Shown in pieces: positions 8,511 through 16,550 of a DNA stretch of 64,000 bases (position 1 is its first letter; each line of letters starts with the position of its first letter). The position numbers were made by a program, and so were the translations under genes. Source of the stretch: CAG-791 sp963655255 (lineage in GTDB: Bacteria > Bacillota > Clostridia > Lachnospirales > Lachnospiraceae); contig CAVKEB010000004.1 of NCBI GenBank assembly GCA_963655255.1, positions 76,344 to 140,343 of the forward strand, read 5' to 3'. The notes below the pieces were generated by a model. It saw nothing but the letters and a program-made list of their open reading frames with translations, was not told the DNA's origin and made no database searches.

Positions 8511-8531
8511 ACAATAAAGGAGGTCCGACTC

Positions 8532-8714
8532 ATGCGTTTTCGGGAAGTCGAAAAACTTATAACAAAAGACGGCTGGGTTCTGGTCGACATAAGCGGTTCG
8601 CATCATCAATACAAGCATCCGGTCAAACCCGGAAGAGTTACCATTCCCAATCATCGCGGTGATATCCCGATGCGGGTCGTTCACTCCATCTTAAAACAGG
8701 CAGGGCTGAAGTAG
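8532..8714 (+). CDS. hicA: HicA family mRNA interferase toxin
   Basis: 60 residues, normal size for HicA. A ribosome-independent RNase of the double-stranded RNA-binding fold. The conserved core is present: lysine-rich start, DGW (13-15), then GSHHQYKHP with the catalytic His in the G-S-H motif (His24), and IPMRVVHSILKQAGL at the end. AAAGGAGG lies 8 nt before the ATG. It is followed 37 bp later by hicB, the usual toxin-first order. Its toxicity should be neutralised by HicB. Confidence 0.93.
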   Translation: MRFREVEKLITKDGWVLVDISGSHHQYKHPVKPGRVTIPNHRGDIPMRVVHSILKQAGLK

Positions 8715-8751
8715 TCCCTGTGCCCGCCATATCGAAATAAGGGAGGTTTCT

Positions 8752-9153
8752 ATGAATTACATTTATCCTGCTGTTTTTTATCCGGAACAGGATGGGCGCT
8801 ATTCCGTTATTTTCCCCGATCTTAATGATTTGGCCACTTACGGAGACAACCTGGCAGATGCATTTGCAATGGCACAGGAGGCATGCGGTCAGTACCTCTT
8901 CACGTCCCTCCGGGACGGTGAAAAGCTTCCTGCTCCCACTCCTCTCTCCGCTGTATCGAAAGAGGATGCGCATGCTTTTGTCAATCTCATCGGTGTAAAT
9001 CTTGATGAATATGCCCGCGCCTATGACGATCATCCCGTAAAAAGGACTCTCAGCATTCCCGCCTGGCTTGACACTGCATGTAAAAATCTCGGGATCAGCT
9101 ACTCAAAGGTCTTGCAAGAGGCATTGATTTCCAAGTTGCAGGCGCATGGCTGA
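8752..9153 (+). CDS. hicB: HicB family antitoxin
   Basis: 133 residues. N-terminal partial RNase-H-like HicB domain (YPAVFYPEQDGRYSVIFPDL, residues about 4-70) that binds and blocks HicA, and a C-terminal ribbon-helix-helix-type DNA-binding segment (SIPAWLDTACKNLGISYS, about 103-120) for autoregulation. GGGAGG precedes the ATG by about 6 nt. Encoded directly after hicA in the same direction. The inverted repeat at 8492-8510 is the likely operator. Confidence 0.92.
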   Translation: MNYIYPAVFYPEQDGRYSVIFPDLNDLATYGDNLADAFAMAQEACGQYLFTSLRDGEKLPAPTPLSAVSKEDAHAFVNLIGVNLDEYARAYDDHPVKRTLSIPAWLDTACKNLGISYSKVLQEALISKLQAHG

Positions 9154-9200
9154 TTTTTCCCCTGCCTGATGACTGCATCCTCCGGCACGGGAGCCCCGTC

Positions 9201-9779
9201 TCACATCATCCACAGAAGGCTCCCTGCTGCCGCGCCGAGGAGATACCCCGCAATGACATCGCGCGGATAGTGCACACCCCCGAGAACGCGCACGACTGCA
9301 ATGCAGACGGAAACGCCGAGGAAGATGATGCCCAGGGCCGCATTCCGGCGCAGAATACACATAGAGATAACGGCTGCGGAGAACACATGCCGACTCGGCA
9401 TGGAACGGCCCTTTTTCTCCCGGCGGATCATAGGATCCATCGGCCACTCTTCATAGGGTCTTTTCCAGTTCATCCGCTTCCGGACGGCACTCAGCAGAAT
9501 GAAGCTGACTCCCGGAATCAGCAGATACGGCAGCACGGCGGCACCGGCCTCCAGGATGCCGCTTCCCTGCAGGAGGCCTCCGCTGGCAATGCACAGGATG
9601 AGTACCGGATAGGCCGCATACATGACTCCAGCCAGGAGCCGGTCCGCAGTGTTCAGCGCTTTCCTTCCATTTCTTCTGCTGCGGATTCCCGCCGTGATCC
9701 GCTCGTAAAATTTCCCGTAATCCCGATCCATTTCCTGTTCTGCCCTCTGTGCCAGATTGTCGATATTGTTTTCACCCAA
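9201..9779 (-). CDS. PAP2-family membrane phosphatase
   Basis: 192 residues. Membrane phosphatase related to undecaprenyl-pyrophosphate and phosphatidate phosphatases. The three PAP2 signature motifs can be read in order: KRMNWKRPYE (motif 1, KxxxxxxRP), PSRHVFSA (motif 2, normally PSGH, here PSRH) and RVLGGVHYPRDVIAG (motif 3, SRxxxxxHxxxD, with R, H and D kept). Several helices surround them. The substrate cannot be told from sequence. Convergent with hicB and separated from the AAA ATPase gene upstream by only 15 bp, so these two are probably co-transcribed. Confidence 0.85.
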   Translation of the reverse strand: MGENNIDNLAQRAEQEMDRDYGKFYERITAGIRSRRNGRKALNTADRLLAGVMYAAYPVLILCIASGGLLQGSGILEAGAAVLPYLLIPGVSFILLSAVRKRMNWKRPYEEWPMDPMIRREKKGRSMPSRHVFSAAVISMCILRRNAALGIIFLGVSVCIAVVRVLGGVHYPRDVIAGYLLGAAAGSLLWMM

Positions 9780-9794
9780 GCACTTCCAATTGAT

Positions 9795-11150
9795 TCATTC
9801 CCCGGTTCGTTTTCCGATGCTGCTTTCTTCTTTTCCCTCGATTTTTTTCTGTCCCGTAGTTTCCTGGCCGATTTTCTCCTCAGTATTCGTATCATCCTCG
9901 TCCCGAAGATCCTCTACGGTGATCCGCTGCATCTCCTCCGGGGTCGGATTGTCCATCGCAGCAATCCGTCTCGCCTGATTCGTGATGATGCTCTCGAACA
10001 AATTGCGCACCTCGCGCGCATTGGCAAAATTCTCCGGCGTCTGCGCCTTGCGCAGCATCAGGAGCGTTTTCACCTGATCCCTGGCTGCCTGGTCCGGAAT
10101 GTATTGATATTTTCTGCAGTTCAGATCGAAAATTGCGAGCAGTTCATCCACCGAATAATCCGGAAATTCAATGAATTTGTTGAACCGGCTCTGAAGTCCC
10201 GGATTGGAGTGAATGAACGCCTCCATCGGCTTCGTGTAGCCCGCCACGATCACAACGAACTCATCACGGTGATCCTCCATCGCCTTCAGGAGCGTGTCGA
10301 TGGCCTCCTGGCCGAAATCATTTCCCTGATCTGCGCCTCTTGCCAGCGAATAGGCTTCGTCGATAAAGAGAACGCCGCCCATCGCCTCTTCGATTTTCTT
10401 CTGCGTTTTCACTGCGGTCTGCCCGACGTACCCGGCAACCAGTCCGGACCGGTCACATTCCACGAGCTGTCCCTTCGATAAAACACCGATCTGCCGATAC
10501 AGTCTCGCCAGAATTCTCGCCACTGTGGTTTTGCCGGTTCCCGGATTTCCGGTAAAAACAAGGTGCATTGACACCGGAACGGTTTTCAACCCTGCATCCC
10601 GGCGCAGCTTTTGAATTTTCGTAAAATCATAAAGTTCCCGGACGTCATGCTTGATCCCCGCGAGTCCGATCAGTTCATTCAGATCCTCCATGGGGTCGGT
10701 TTCTGGTTCTGTCTTCTCCCCTGCCGGTTCTGCCGTATCCGTACTCTGAGCGTCCTCTTCCGGAGCTGCACTTTTCTCCTGCTCTTTGTCTGCATCGGCA
10801 TCGGACAAGCTTTCGTCCGTCCGCGCCGTTTGTTCTGCCGCTCCGGAGAAATTCTCTGTAAGAGCATTGTCCCGGTTGAACTTCCTCGCCGCCTCCATCA
10901 GCGCGTCCTGCGCGCGGGTAAGGGCATCCAGCTCCTGTTCCAGAGAATCGCCGGATGCATGTGCTTCTTCCTCCGGAGTGCTCCTTTCTTGTTCCTTCTG
11001 GGACTTCGCCGCAGACTTTCCTGCATTCCCCGCTCCGTACAGATCTTCATAGAGGCCGCTCAGCAGATCCTCTCTCTGCCTTTTTACGGGCTCCGCTGCG
11101 ATCGCGTACTTCTGGTTTTCCTGATCCTCATCTCCAAACCGTAATTCCAT
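9795..11150 (-). CDS. AAA+ ATPase of the CbbX/SpoVK family
   Basis: 451 residues. The first about 150 residues are acidic and low complexity, probably disordered. From about 155 a CbbX/SpoVK-type AAA domain follows: Walker A GNPGTGKT (201-208), a pore-loop region GYVGQTA (240-246), Walker B VLFIDEA (260-266), sensor region VIVAGY, and the arginine-finger region GLQSRF. The C-terminus is again charged. CbbX-like AAA proteins remodel partner proteins as hexamers; SpoVK acts in sporulation and others in secretion systems, so the target is unknown here. The family call is firm, the role is not. Confidence 0.88.
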   Translation of the reverse strand: MELRFGDEDQENQKYAIAAEPVKRQREDLLSGLYEDLYGAGNAGKSAAKSQKEQERSTPEEEAHASGDSLEQELDALTRAQDALMEAARKFNRDNALTENFSGAAEQTARTDESLSDADADKEQEKSAAPEEDAQSTDTAEPAGEKTEPETDPMEDLNELIGLAGIKHDVRELYDFTKIQKLRRDAGLKTVPVSMHLVFTGNPGTGKTTVARILARLYRQIGVLSKGQLVECDRSGLVAGYVGQTAVKTQKKIEEAMGGVLFIDEAYSLARGADQGNDFGQEAIDTLLKAMEDHRDEFVVIVAGYTKPMEAFIHSNPGLQSRFNKFIEFPDYSVDELLAIFDLNCRKYQYIPDQAARDQVKTLLMLRKAQTPENFANAREVRNLFESIITNQARRIAAMDNPTPEEMQRITVEDLRDEDDTNTEEKIGQETTGQKKIEGKEESSIGKRTGE

Positions 11151-11280
11151 CTTCGTTCCTTTCTGCGCAACTTCTCTATCGTCACGTTCCAGTATCGCAG
11201 GGAAAGCCCGCGATCCCGAAAAGAATTTCTCAAAGGCAAACTTTCTCTTAGTACAAATTATTGCCTAGATGACATTCCTC

Positions 11281-11469
11281 TGAGCAAGAGAGACTGTCAT
11301 CAAACAGCTTCGAGTGCAGATTTTCAACATACTCGAACACACCATCAGGCATGTTCGAGTATCACAAGGAGAAATACGCGCAGGCGTTTTCTCCGATGTG
11401 GGAGCAAAACCGCTTTCGCGGTTTGCTCCATTTAGGAGAACATGCCATCAGGCATGTTCGAGTATAACA
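11281..11469. repeat. Palindromic array, modules A-A-B-C-A, divergent intergenic region
   Basis: Occupies about half of the 400-bp gap between two divergent genes. A degraded A-like stem (11281-11320) and an A (ending GCATGTTCGAGTAT) are followed by B (GAAATACGC, loop gcag, GCGTTTTC, then CCGATGTGG), C (GAGCAAAACCG / CGGTTTGCTC) and a final A identical to the one at 4886. The stems of B and C differ from those at 4886-5018 but remain paired. The rest of the gap, 11151-11280, shows nothing recognisable. Confidence 0.85.
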
Positions 11470-11489
11470 TACCCCCCTCCCCTCAAGTC

Positions 11490-11518
11490 TTGTGAAATCC
11501 GCCCGGTAAGGGTATCAT
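11490..11518 (+). promoter_or_regulatory. Candidate promoter for the gene at 11552
   Basis: TTGTGA (11490-11495), 17-bp spacer, TATCAT (11513-11518); begins 20 bp after the palindromic array, 34 bp before the start codon. Confidence 0.45.
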
Positions 11519-11551
11519 CGTTACAAAAACAGGAATTCCGGAGGTTCATGT

Positions 11552-11848
11552 ATGTTTTTCTTATTTACCAAACGTGTCACGCTTGCCGATGGCGGCAAGG
11601 AGGAAATTGCCCGCAAGGAGAAAATGCTCAATGACGCCGGAATCCGCACCAATTCCTGGAGCACGGGAGCGCCGGTCGTCATCGGCGGGCCGCACATGAA
11701 AACCGCCGACTGGTCCGGCAAGCACTATGTCAACCATGACGATGAACGTGTGGTATATCATCTGGAGGTCGCACAAAAGGACCAGTACCGCGCCATGAAG
11801 GTCCTGATGGGCGACGATGCCGCACTGGGTGATAATTTCATTAAATAA
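11552..11848 (+). CDS. Small conserved-looking protein of unknown function
   Basis: 98 residues, not recognised. It starts MFFLFTKRVTLADGGKEEIA and has no signal peptide or membrane helix beyond the short hydrophobic first six residues. The pattern (a short beta strand, a helix with RKEKMLNDAGIRT, then strands with VVYHLEVAQKDQYRAMKVL) resembles small alpha/beta ferredoxin-like proteins of the DUF2007 type, but this is only an impression. CGGAGG lies 7 nt before the ATG. Endonuclease III follows 48 bp later on the same strand, so they may share a transcript. Confidence 0.65.
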   Translation: MFFLFTKRVTLADGGKEEIARKEKMLNDAGIRTNSWSTGAPVVIGGPHMKTADWSGKHYVNHDDERVVYHLEVAQKDQYRAMKVLMGDDAALGDNFIK

Positions 11849-11896
11849 GTGTAACCGGCCGACACCCGCCATTGATTCAGAAAAGAAGCAACCATA

Positions 11897-12553
11897 ATGA
11901 ATGATCTTCAACAGAAAAAAGAACTGGCTCTTGCCGTCATCGGGCGGCTGAAAAAAGAATATCCTGACACCAAATGCTCCCTGGATTATCGGGACGCCTG
12001 GCAGCTTCTCGTCAGCGTGCGCCTCGCCGCACAGTGCACCGATGCCCGGGTCAATGTTGTAATGAAGGATCTGCTCCGGAAATTCCCGGATGTGGCCGCG
12101 CTCGCCGCGGCCTCGCCAGAGGAAATCGAGGCGATCGTTCGTCCCTGCGGCCTCGGCCACTCCAAGGCCAGAGACATCAGCGCCTGCATGAAGGTTCTGC
12201 ACGAGAAATATCATGACATCGTCCCGGACAACATGAAGGAGCTTCTCGCTCTTCCCGGCGTCGGGCGCAAGAGTGCGAACCTCATTCTCGGAGATGTGTA
12301 CGGGAAGCCTGCCATCGTAACCGACACGCACTGCATCCGCCTCTGCAACCTGATCGGACTGACGGACAACATCAAGGAACCTGCGAAGGTAGAGAAAGCC
12401 CTGTGGGAGATTATTCCTCCCGAGGAGGGCAACCAGCTCTGCCACCGCTTCGTGGACCACGGACGTGCCGTCTGCATCGCCCGGAGGCCGCAGTGTGATC
12501 GCTGCTGCCTCGCGGACCTCTGCCGCTACCACCTCTCCCAGGCCTCTCAGTAA
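11897..12553 (+). CDS. nth: Endonuclease III (DNA glycosylase / AP lyase)
   Basis: 218 residues, normal length. Base-excision repair enzyme that removes oxidised pyrimidines and cleaves the resulting abasic site. Seen: LAAQCTDARVN (44-54), the helix-hairpin-helix LPGVGRKSAN with catalytic Lys125, catalytic Asp143 in VTDTH, and a C-terminal [4Fe-4S] loop with Cys193, Cys200, Cys203 and Cys209 in the C-x6-C-x2-C-x5-C spacing. It is complete with every key residue in place. Confidence 0.95.
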   Translation: MNDLQQKKELALAVIGRLKKEYPDTKCSLDYRDAWQLLVSVRLAAQCTDARVNVVMKDLLRKFPDVAALAAASPEEIEAIVRPCGLGHSKARDISACMKVLHEKYHDIVPDNMKELLALPGVGRKSANLILGDVYGKPAIVTDTHCIRLCNLIGLTDNIKEPAKVEKALWEIIPPEEGNQLCHRFVDHGRAVCIARRPQCDRCCLADLCRYHLSQASQ

Positions 12554-12648
12554 TTTTTATTTTCATACATACTTTGATTCAGGCGGCAGCCAATCAGCTG
12601 CCGCTGCCCATCCTCATCTTTCGAATCAGGAAAAGTATGAGGCCTTCT

Positions 12649-14736
12649 TTATTTTTCCGAAAGGAGCGGCGTAAGCTCCTTCTTCGCGAGAATCGTGATG
12701 TTCTGCGTGGCGCGGGAGATTGCCGTGTACAGGCGGTGCCTGGACAGGGTTCCTTCCGGATAATTCTCCGCATCCGCGTTCGGCAGGATGACATGGTCGA
12801 ACTCCAGGCCCTTGGCATACTGGAGGCTGATGAGCACGGCTCCGCCGGAAGGAACCGGCTCATCCTTGCTGACCGCCCTGGGAGCCTTGTCTCCCAGACC
12901 GGAACGGATGCTCTCCAGTTCCTTTCGTCCCGCGCAGATCACGGCTGTCACGCCGGGCTCTGCCGCATTTTTCTCAATCGCCGCAAGGAGCTTGTCCTTC
13001 CATGCCTCTTCCGAATCCGCCACACAGATTTCCGGCTCCACACCGGGTCTTTGTACCGACTGCGCCTGAAGCTTCTTTTCCTCCGGAAGAAGTCCCGCGA
13101 ACAGCGCCGTAATCTCCGGAGAAGAGCGGTAACTGGTCTGCAGCGGGAGCTCCACGGTCTTTTTCCCCTTCTCCCCGAACATCCGGTGAATGTCACGGAA
13201 GGCGATGTTTCCTTCCCGGATGGACTGGAACTCATCGCCGAGGAGCATGAAGCGGGCATTGACGAAATACCGCTCGAACGTCATCAGCTGCGCCTCAGTA
13301 TAGTCCTGCACCTCATCGATGCAGACGTATCTCGCCGTCCGGTCGCACTCGCCGGTCAGCGCCATTTTCAGGTAGAACCACTCGATGGAGGTCAGTTTCT
13401 TTTTCCCGAGGAGACGCTGCCCGATGTGATCAAAATTCAGCCAGCCGCACTCGCGGATCATCTTGAATGCTCCGCCGTAGTTGTTCTGAATGCGGTTTTC
13501 CTCTTTGACATCCGGCGCGGCCGCTCCGCCCTGCTCCTGCAGAGAATCCTCCCGCTGCTCATCTCCGTCGTCCTCATCGTCCTTATCGTCCCGGGTACGA
13601 AGCGCATGCCTTGCCTCCTCCAGAAGCTCATCCGCCGTCACCTGAATCAGGCGGACTCCCGCAGGGATTTTTCCCTCATGGTTTCTCAAAACCTCCAGAA
13701 TTTTCGCTGTTCCGAGGACCTTTTTGCCCTTCTGATCAATCGGGATCAGATCCTCTTCTTCAAACGTAAAGGTCAGAAGCCGTTCGTCAATTCTCCGCAG
13801 GGATTCCGCCGTTGTCTCAATGCCGGGATCCGGAATCGGATCGTGCACCATCTGCAGGAATTCCGTCCAGGTCAGTGTATTGGGGTTGCGCTCGCCCAGA
13901 TCCGGGAGCACGTTGTCAATGTACTGGCGGAACACCGGATTCAGCGTAATCAGATACACGTCCTCCGGCCGGAGCGTCGAGCGCTGATGGAAGAACAGGA
14001 AGGCGATCCGCTGCAGAAGGACTGAAGTTTTGCCGCTTCCCGCGATGCCGTTCACGAGAAGAACCGGCACATCCGGATAGCGGATCACCGCGTTCTGCTC
14101 CTTCTGAATGGTCACGGTGATTGCCTGCATCTTATCGCTGTGCTGTCTCGAGAGCGACGCCAGCAGCATCGGATCCTCAATCGCAAGCTGCGTGTCAAAA
14201 TAGGCCTTCAGCTGATCCTTCTCCAGCTCGAACTGGCGGCGGAGCAGAAGGTCCACGTCAATTCTTCTTCCATCCACCTCGTAGAAGGTCCTGCCGTTGT
14301 CCTGATTGTAGTAGGTCTCCGCGATGGGCGAGCGCCAGTCCACGATCAGCTGGTCATAGCCGTTCTCGGAAATCGCGCTCCGACCGATGTAATAATCCTC
14401 CGGCTCCTCGTCCGGTGCAAACTGCAGGGTCACACGGGCAAAATACGGCGACTCCAGCAGCATTTTCAGATTTTTCAGCTTCGCGGACATCGTGCCGGAC
14501 TTGATATTGTACGTATCGATGTAGCGGTTCCAGGTTTCAATCTCGCCATAGGACTCCATCTGCACCTCATCATCCGCAGTATCCAGACGGATATTCGTCA
14601 GAATGTCCGCCTTCTCCTCCGCCGCCTGCTGATTCAGCTTCTCGATGTTCGCCTCCAGCTCTTCATCCATGGAAACGAGCTTTCCATAGACGTCTGTCAG
14701 GTGTTTTTGTTCTTCCTCAAAGATTTTCTGATCCAT
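12649..14736 (-). CDS. helD: HelD-like UvrD/Rep-family helicase (RNA polymerase recycling ATPase)
   Basis: About 695 residues. Superfamily 1 ATPase of the HelD type, which in Bacillus binds stalled RNA polymerase and releases it from nucleic acid. The N-terminal coiled coil (about 5-60) is the part that enters the RNAP secondary channel in characterised HelD. Next come VDWRSPIAETYY (132-143), typical of HelD, Walker A GIAGSGKT (230-237), Walker B region CIDEVQDY, and late helicase motifs ending LYTAISRATQNI. I chose ATG 14736 because GAGGG lies 5 nt before it; a GTG at 14778 is the alternative. The tail pairs convergently with nth across 95 bp holding a CGGCAGC / GCTGCCG hairpin. Confidence 0.9.
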   Translation of the reverse strand: MDQKIFEEEQKHLTDVYGKLVSMDEELEANIEKLNQQAAEEKADILTNIRLDTADDEVQMESYGEIETWNRYIDTYNIKSGTMSAKLKNLKMLLESPYFARVTLQFAPDEEPEDYYIGRSAISENGYDQLIVDWRSPIAETYYNQDNGRTFYEVDGRRIDVDLLLRRQFELEKDQLKAYFDTQLAIEDPMLLASLSRQHSDKMQAITVTIQKEQNAVIRYPDVPVLLVNGIAGSGKTSVLLQRIAFLFFHQRSTLRPEDVYLITLNPVFRQYIDNVLPDLGERNPNTLTWTEFLQMVHDPIPDPGIETTAESLRRIDERLLTFTFEEEDLIPIDQKGKKVLGTAKILEVLRNHEGKIPAGVRLIQVTADELLEEARHALRTRDDKDDEDDGDEQREDSLQEQGGAAAPDVKEENRIQNNYGGAFKMIRECGWLNFDHIGQRLLGKKKLTSIEWFYLKMALTGECDRTARYVCIDEVQDYTEAQLMTFERYFVNARFMLLGDEFQSIREGNIAFRDIHRMFGEKGKKTVELPLQTSYRSSPEITALFAGLLPEEKKLQAQSVQRPGVEPEICVADSEEAWKDKLLAAIEKNAAEPGVTAVICAGRKELESIRSGLGDKAPRAVSKDEPVPSGGAVLISLQYAKGLEFDHVILPNADAENYPEGTLSRHRLYTAISRATQNITILAKKELTPLLSEK

Positions 14737-14875
14737 AGTTCCCTCAAAATATTGTCCCGCGCTCTCCGCAGGTTCCACGCTTTGTTTTTCCCGTTCCGGT
14801 TCTGCGGCGCAGCTCTGATTCCCGCAACGCAGAGTCTCTCCGGCCCCGCAGACCGCGATGTGCCCGGAAACCTCT

Positions 14876-14927
14876 CACAGATTTTCTGTGCATCCTGTCA
14901 TTATAGCATCCCCCGTCCTCTGCGGAA
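14876..14927 (-). promoter_or_regulatory. Candidate helD promoter with palindromic operator
   Basis: Minus strand: TTCCGC, 16-bp spacer, extended -10 TGCTATAAT (TATAAT at 14900-14905). A perfect inverted repeat CACAGA-ttt-TCTGTG (14876-14890) sits just downstream at the expected start of transcription, a suitable repressor site. Confidence 0.5.
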
Positions 14928-15105
14928 ACCGGGCGGGCCGGGATTCAGAAACCGGACAGACCGGACTTTACTTCCCTCAGAATATTCCCGGAGACTCCCC
15001 TCACGGAAAACAGGCGGGCCGATCCACACGAGGGGCTTCATTCGAAAATTGGGCAGACCATTCCACGCGAAGGACCTCATCCGGAATCCGGGGCGGGCCG
15101 CGGAA
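14923..15105. repeat. Degenerate ~39-bp tandem repeats in helD / NEW3 intergenic gap
   Basis: Units beginning GAAA(A/C)C.GGCGGGCC or GAAA..GGGCAGACC recur; the clearest two are 15005-15043 and 15044-15082 (39 bp each, both ending CTTCATTC or CCTCATCC). They fill the middle of a 590-bp gap; the remaining 225 bp before the start at 15330 presumably contain the NEW3 operon promoter, but I see no clear boxes. Confidence 0.55.
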
Positions 15106-15329
15106 AACGGACACAGAAAAAACACAATCTCATGACAGTTTGAACACAAACGGGCACTAGGATAATTCCCGTAAAGTAAATTGGAAGGGTTCCCGGCTCT
15201 TCGTCTCCGGTCTGCCCCGCATCCGGTTTCCAATCCGCATACGGGCCGACAGGAACGAACAGTGCTTCGGGAGGTTCCCGATCATTTACGAAACAAATTC
15301 CGAAATCAGATTTCTGGAGGTAAAGCATC

Positions 15330-16547
15330 ATGAAAAGCAAGTCACTCAAACCATTGACGAGAGCGGGGGTTGCTGTCGTCACATCTGCACTTCTTATGGC
15401 CGCACCGATGACATCCTTTGTCAGCATGGCAGCGGAAAATGATACCACAGCCGTGCAGACCGTCATCGCGTCGGGCCTGACCATGAGTACGAGTTATCCC
15501 GGCATTTCCGTCAAAGCCGGGGATTCCATCAGCTTCACACTGGACTTCACCAATTCCGGTGCGGGAGAGATGGCGGAACTGTCCGCATCCGCACTCCCGG
15601 ATGGGTTTGAGGGATATTTTCAGGGGAACGGTCACACCGTCTCCAGCGTTTATGTCAAGAACGGCGAGAGCGACGGCCTTCTGACCTATACCGTCAATGT
15701 TCCCGACACCGCCAAGGACGGGGATTACAAGATCACCCTGAATGCCAAGGGCTCCCGCAGCGCTTCTCTGACACTGAACCTGAATGTCTCCGAACTGGAT
15801 CTCGGTGCGAGCACCATGACCACGGATTATGAGGAACAGGAAGGTGCCAGCGGAACATCCTTCAAGTTCTCCTCCACTCTGAACAACAATTCCACGGAAG
15901 ATCAGTCCTATGCCCTGTCCGCAGACGCACCGGACGGCTGGAATGTCTCCTACACCGCTTCGGACGGATCCACCAGTGTCTCCGCCATTGACGCGGACGG
16001 CGCGTCCAGCACGAACTTCACCATCACCGTGACGCCTCCGGACAACGTTGATGCAGGAGACTACACCATTCCGATCACCGCAACCTCCGCAAACGAAACA
16101 CTGAAGATGGATCTGAAGGTTACAATCACCGGCAAGTACAGCGTCTCCATGACCACGCAGAACGAGACGCTTTCCTTCGATGCCAAGGCCAACAAGAAGA
16201 CCGCCGTCGTCCTGGATGTCACCAACAACGGCAACGTTGCACTGACGAACATCAACCTCACGGCGAGCGCTCCGACCGACTGGACCGTTGAGTTCTCCGA
16301 CAGCACCATCGATTCTCTGGACGCAGGCGCCACCAAGGAGGTTACGGCTTATGTCACTCCTTCCCAGTCCGCCATCAGCGGCGACTATGTCGTCAACATG
16401 ACCGCTACCGCCAAGGAGACCTCGAACACGGCCAACTTCCGTGTCACCGTGGAGACGCAGACCGTATGGGGCATCGTCGGCATCGTGATCATTGTTGCCA
16501 TTTTCGCCTGCCTGTATGAGGTATTCAGAAAATTCGGGAGGCACTGA
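15330..16547 (+). CDS. Secreted, membrane-anchored NEW3-domain protein
   Basis: 405 residues. Signal peptide 1-35 (basic start, hydrophobic core, cleavage near VSMAA/EN), then about three tandem beta-sandwich modules of roughly 110 residues related to the NPCBM-associated NEW3 / COG1470 family: phrases such as SFTLDFTNSGAGEMAELSAS and VLDVTNNGNVALTNINLTAS recur with the same spacing. It ends in one membrane helix (about 378-398, WGIVGIVIIVAIFACLYEVF) and a short basic tail. It should sit outside the cell, tethered to the membrane. An ABC ATPase starts 3 bp after the stop, so it is the extracellular part of a transport system. TGGAGG lies 9 nt before the ATG. Confidence 0.82.
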   Translation: MKSKSLKPLTRAGVAVVTSALLMAAPMTSFVSMAAENDTTAVQTVIASGLTMSTSYPGISVKAGDSISFTLDFTNSGAGEMAELSASALPDGFEGYFQGNGHTVSSVYVKNGESDGLLTYTVNVPDTAKDGDYKITLNAKGSRSASLTLNLNVSELDLGASTMTTDYEEQEGASGTSFKFSSTLNNNSTEDQSYALSADAPDGWNVSYTASDGSTSVSAIDADGASSTNFTITVTPPDNVDAGDYTIPITATSANETLKMDLKVTITGKYSVSMTTQNETLSFDAKANKKTAVVLDVTNNGNVALTNINLTASAPTDWTVEFSDSTIDSLDAGATKEVTAYVTPSQSAISGDYVVNMTATAKETSNTANFRVTVETQTVWGIVGIVIIVAIFACLYEVFRKFGRH

Positions 16548-16550
16548 TTC

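Noticed and set aside
12575..12625. Hairpin between nth and helD as intrinsic terminator
   Set aside because: CGGCAGC/GCTGCCG pairs well but no T-run follows on either strand; left as a feature of unknown use.
12574..14025. Plus-strand open frame of over 480 codons opposite helD
   Set aside because: helD has all motifs of its family on the other strand; the opposite frame has Arg/Leu/His-rich shadow composition.
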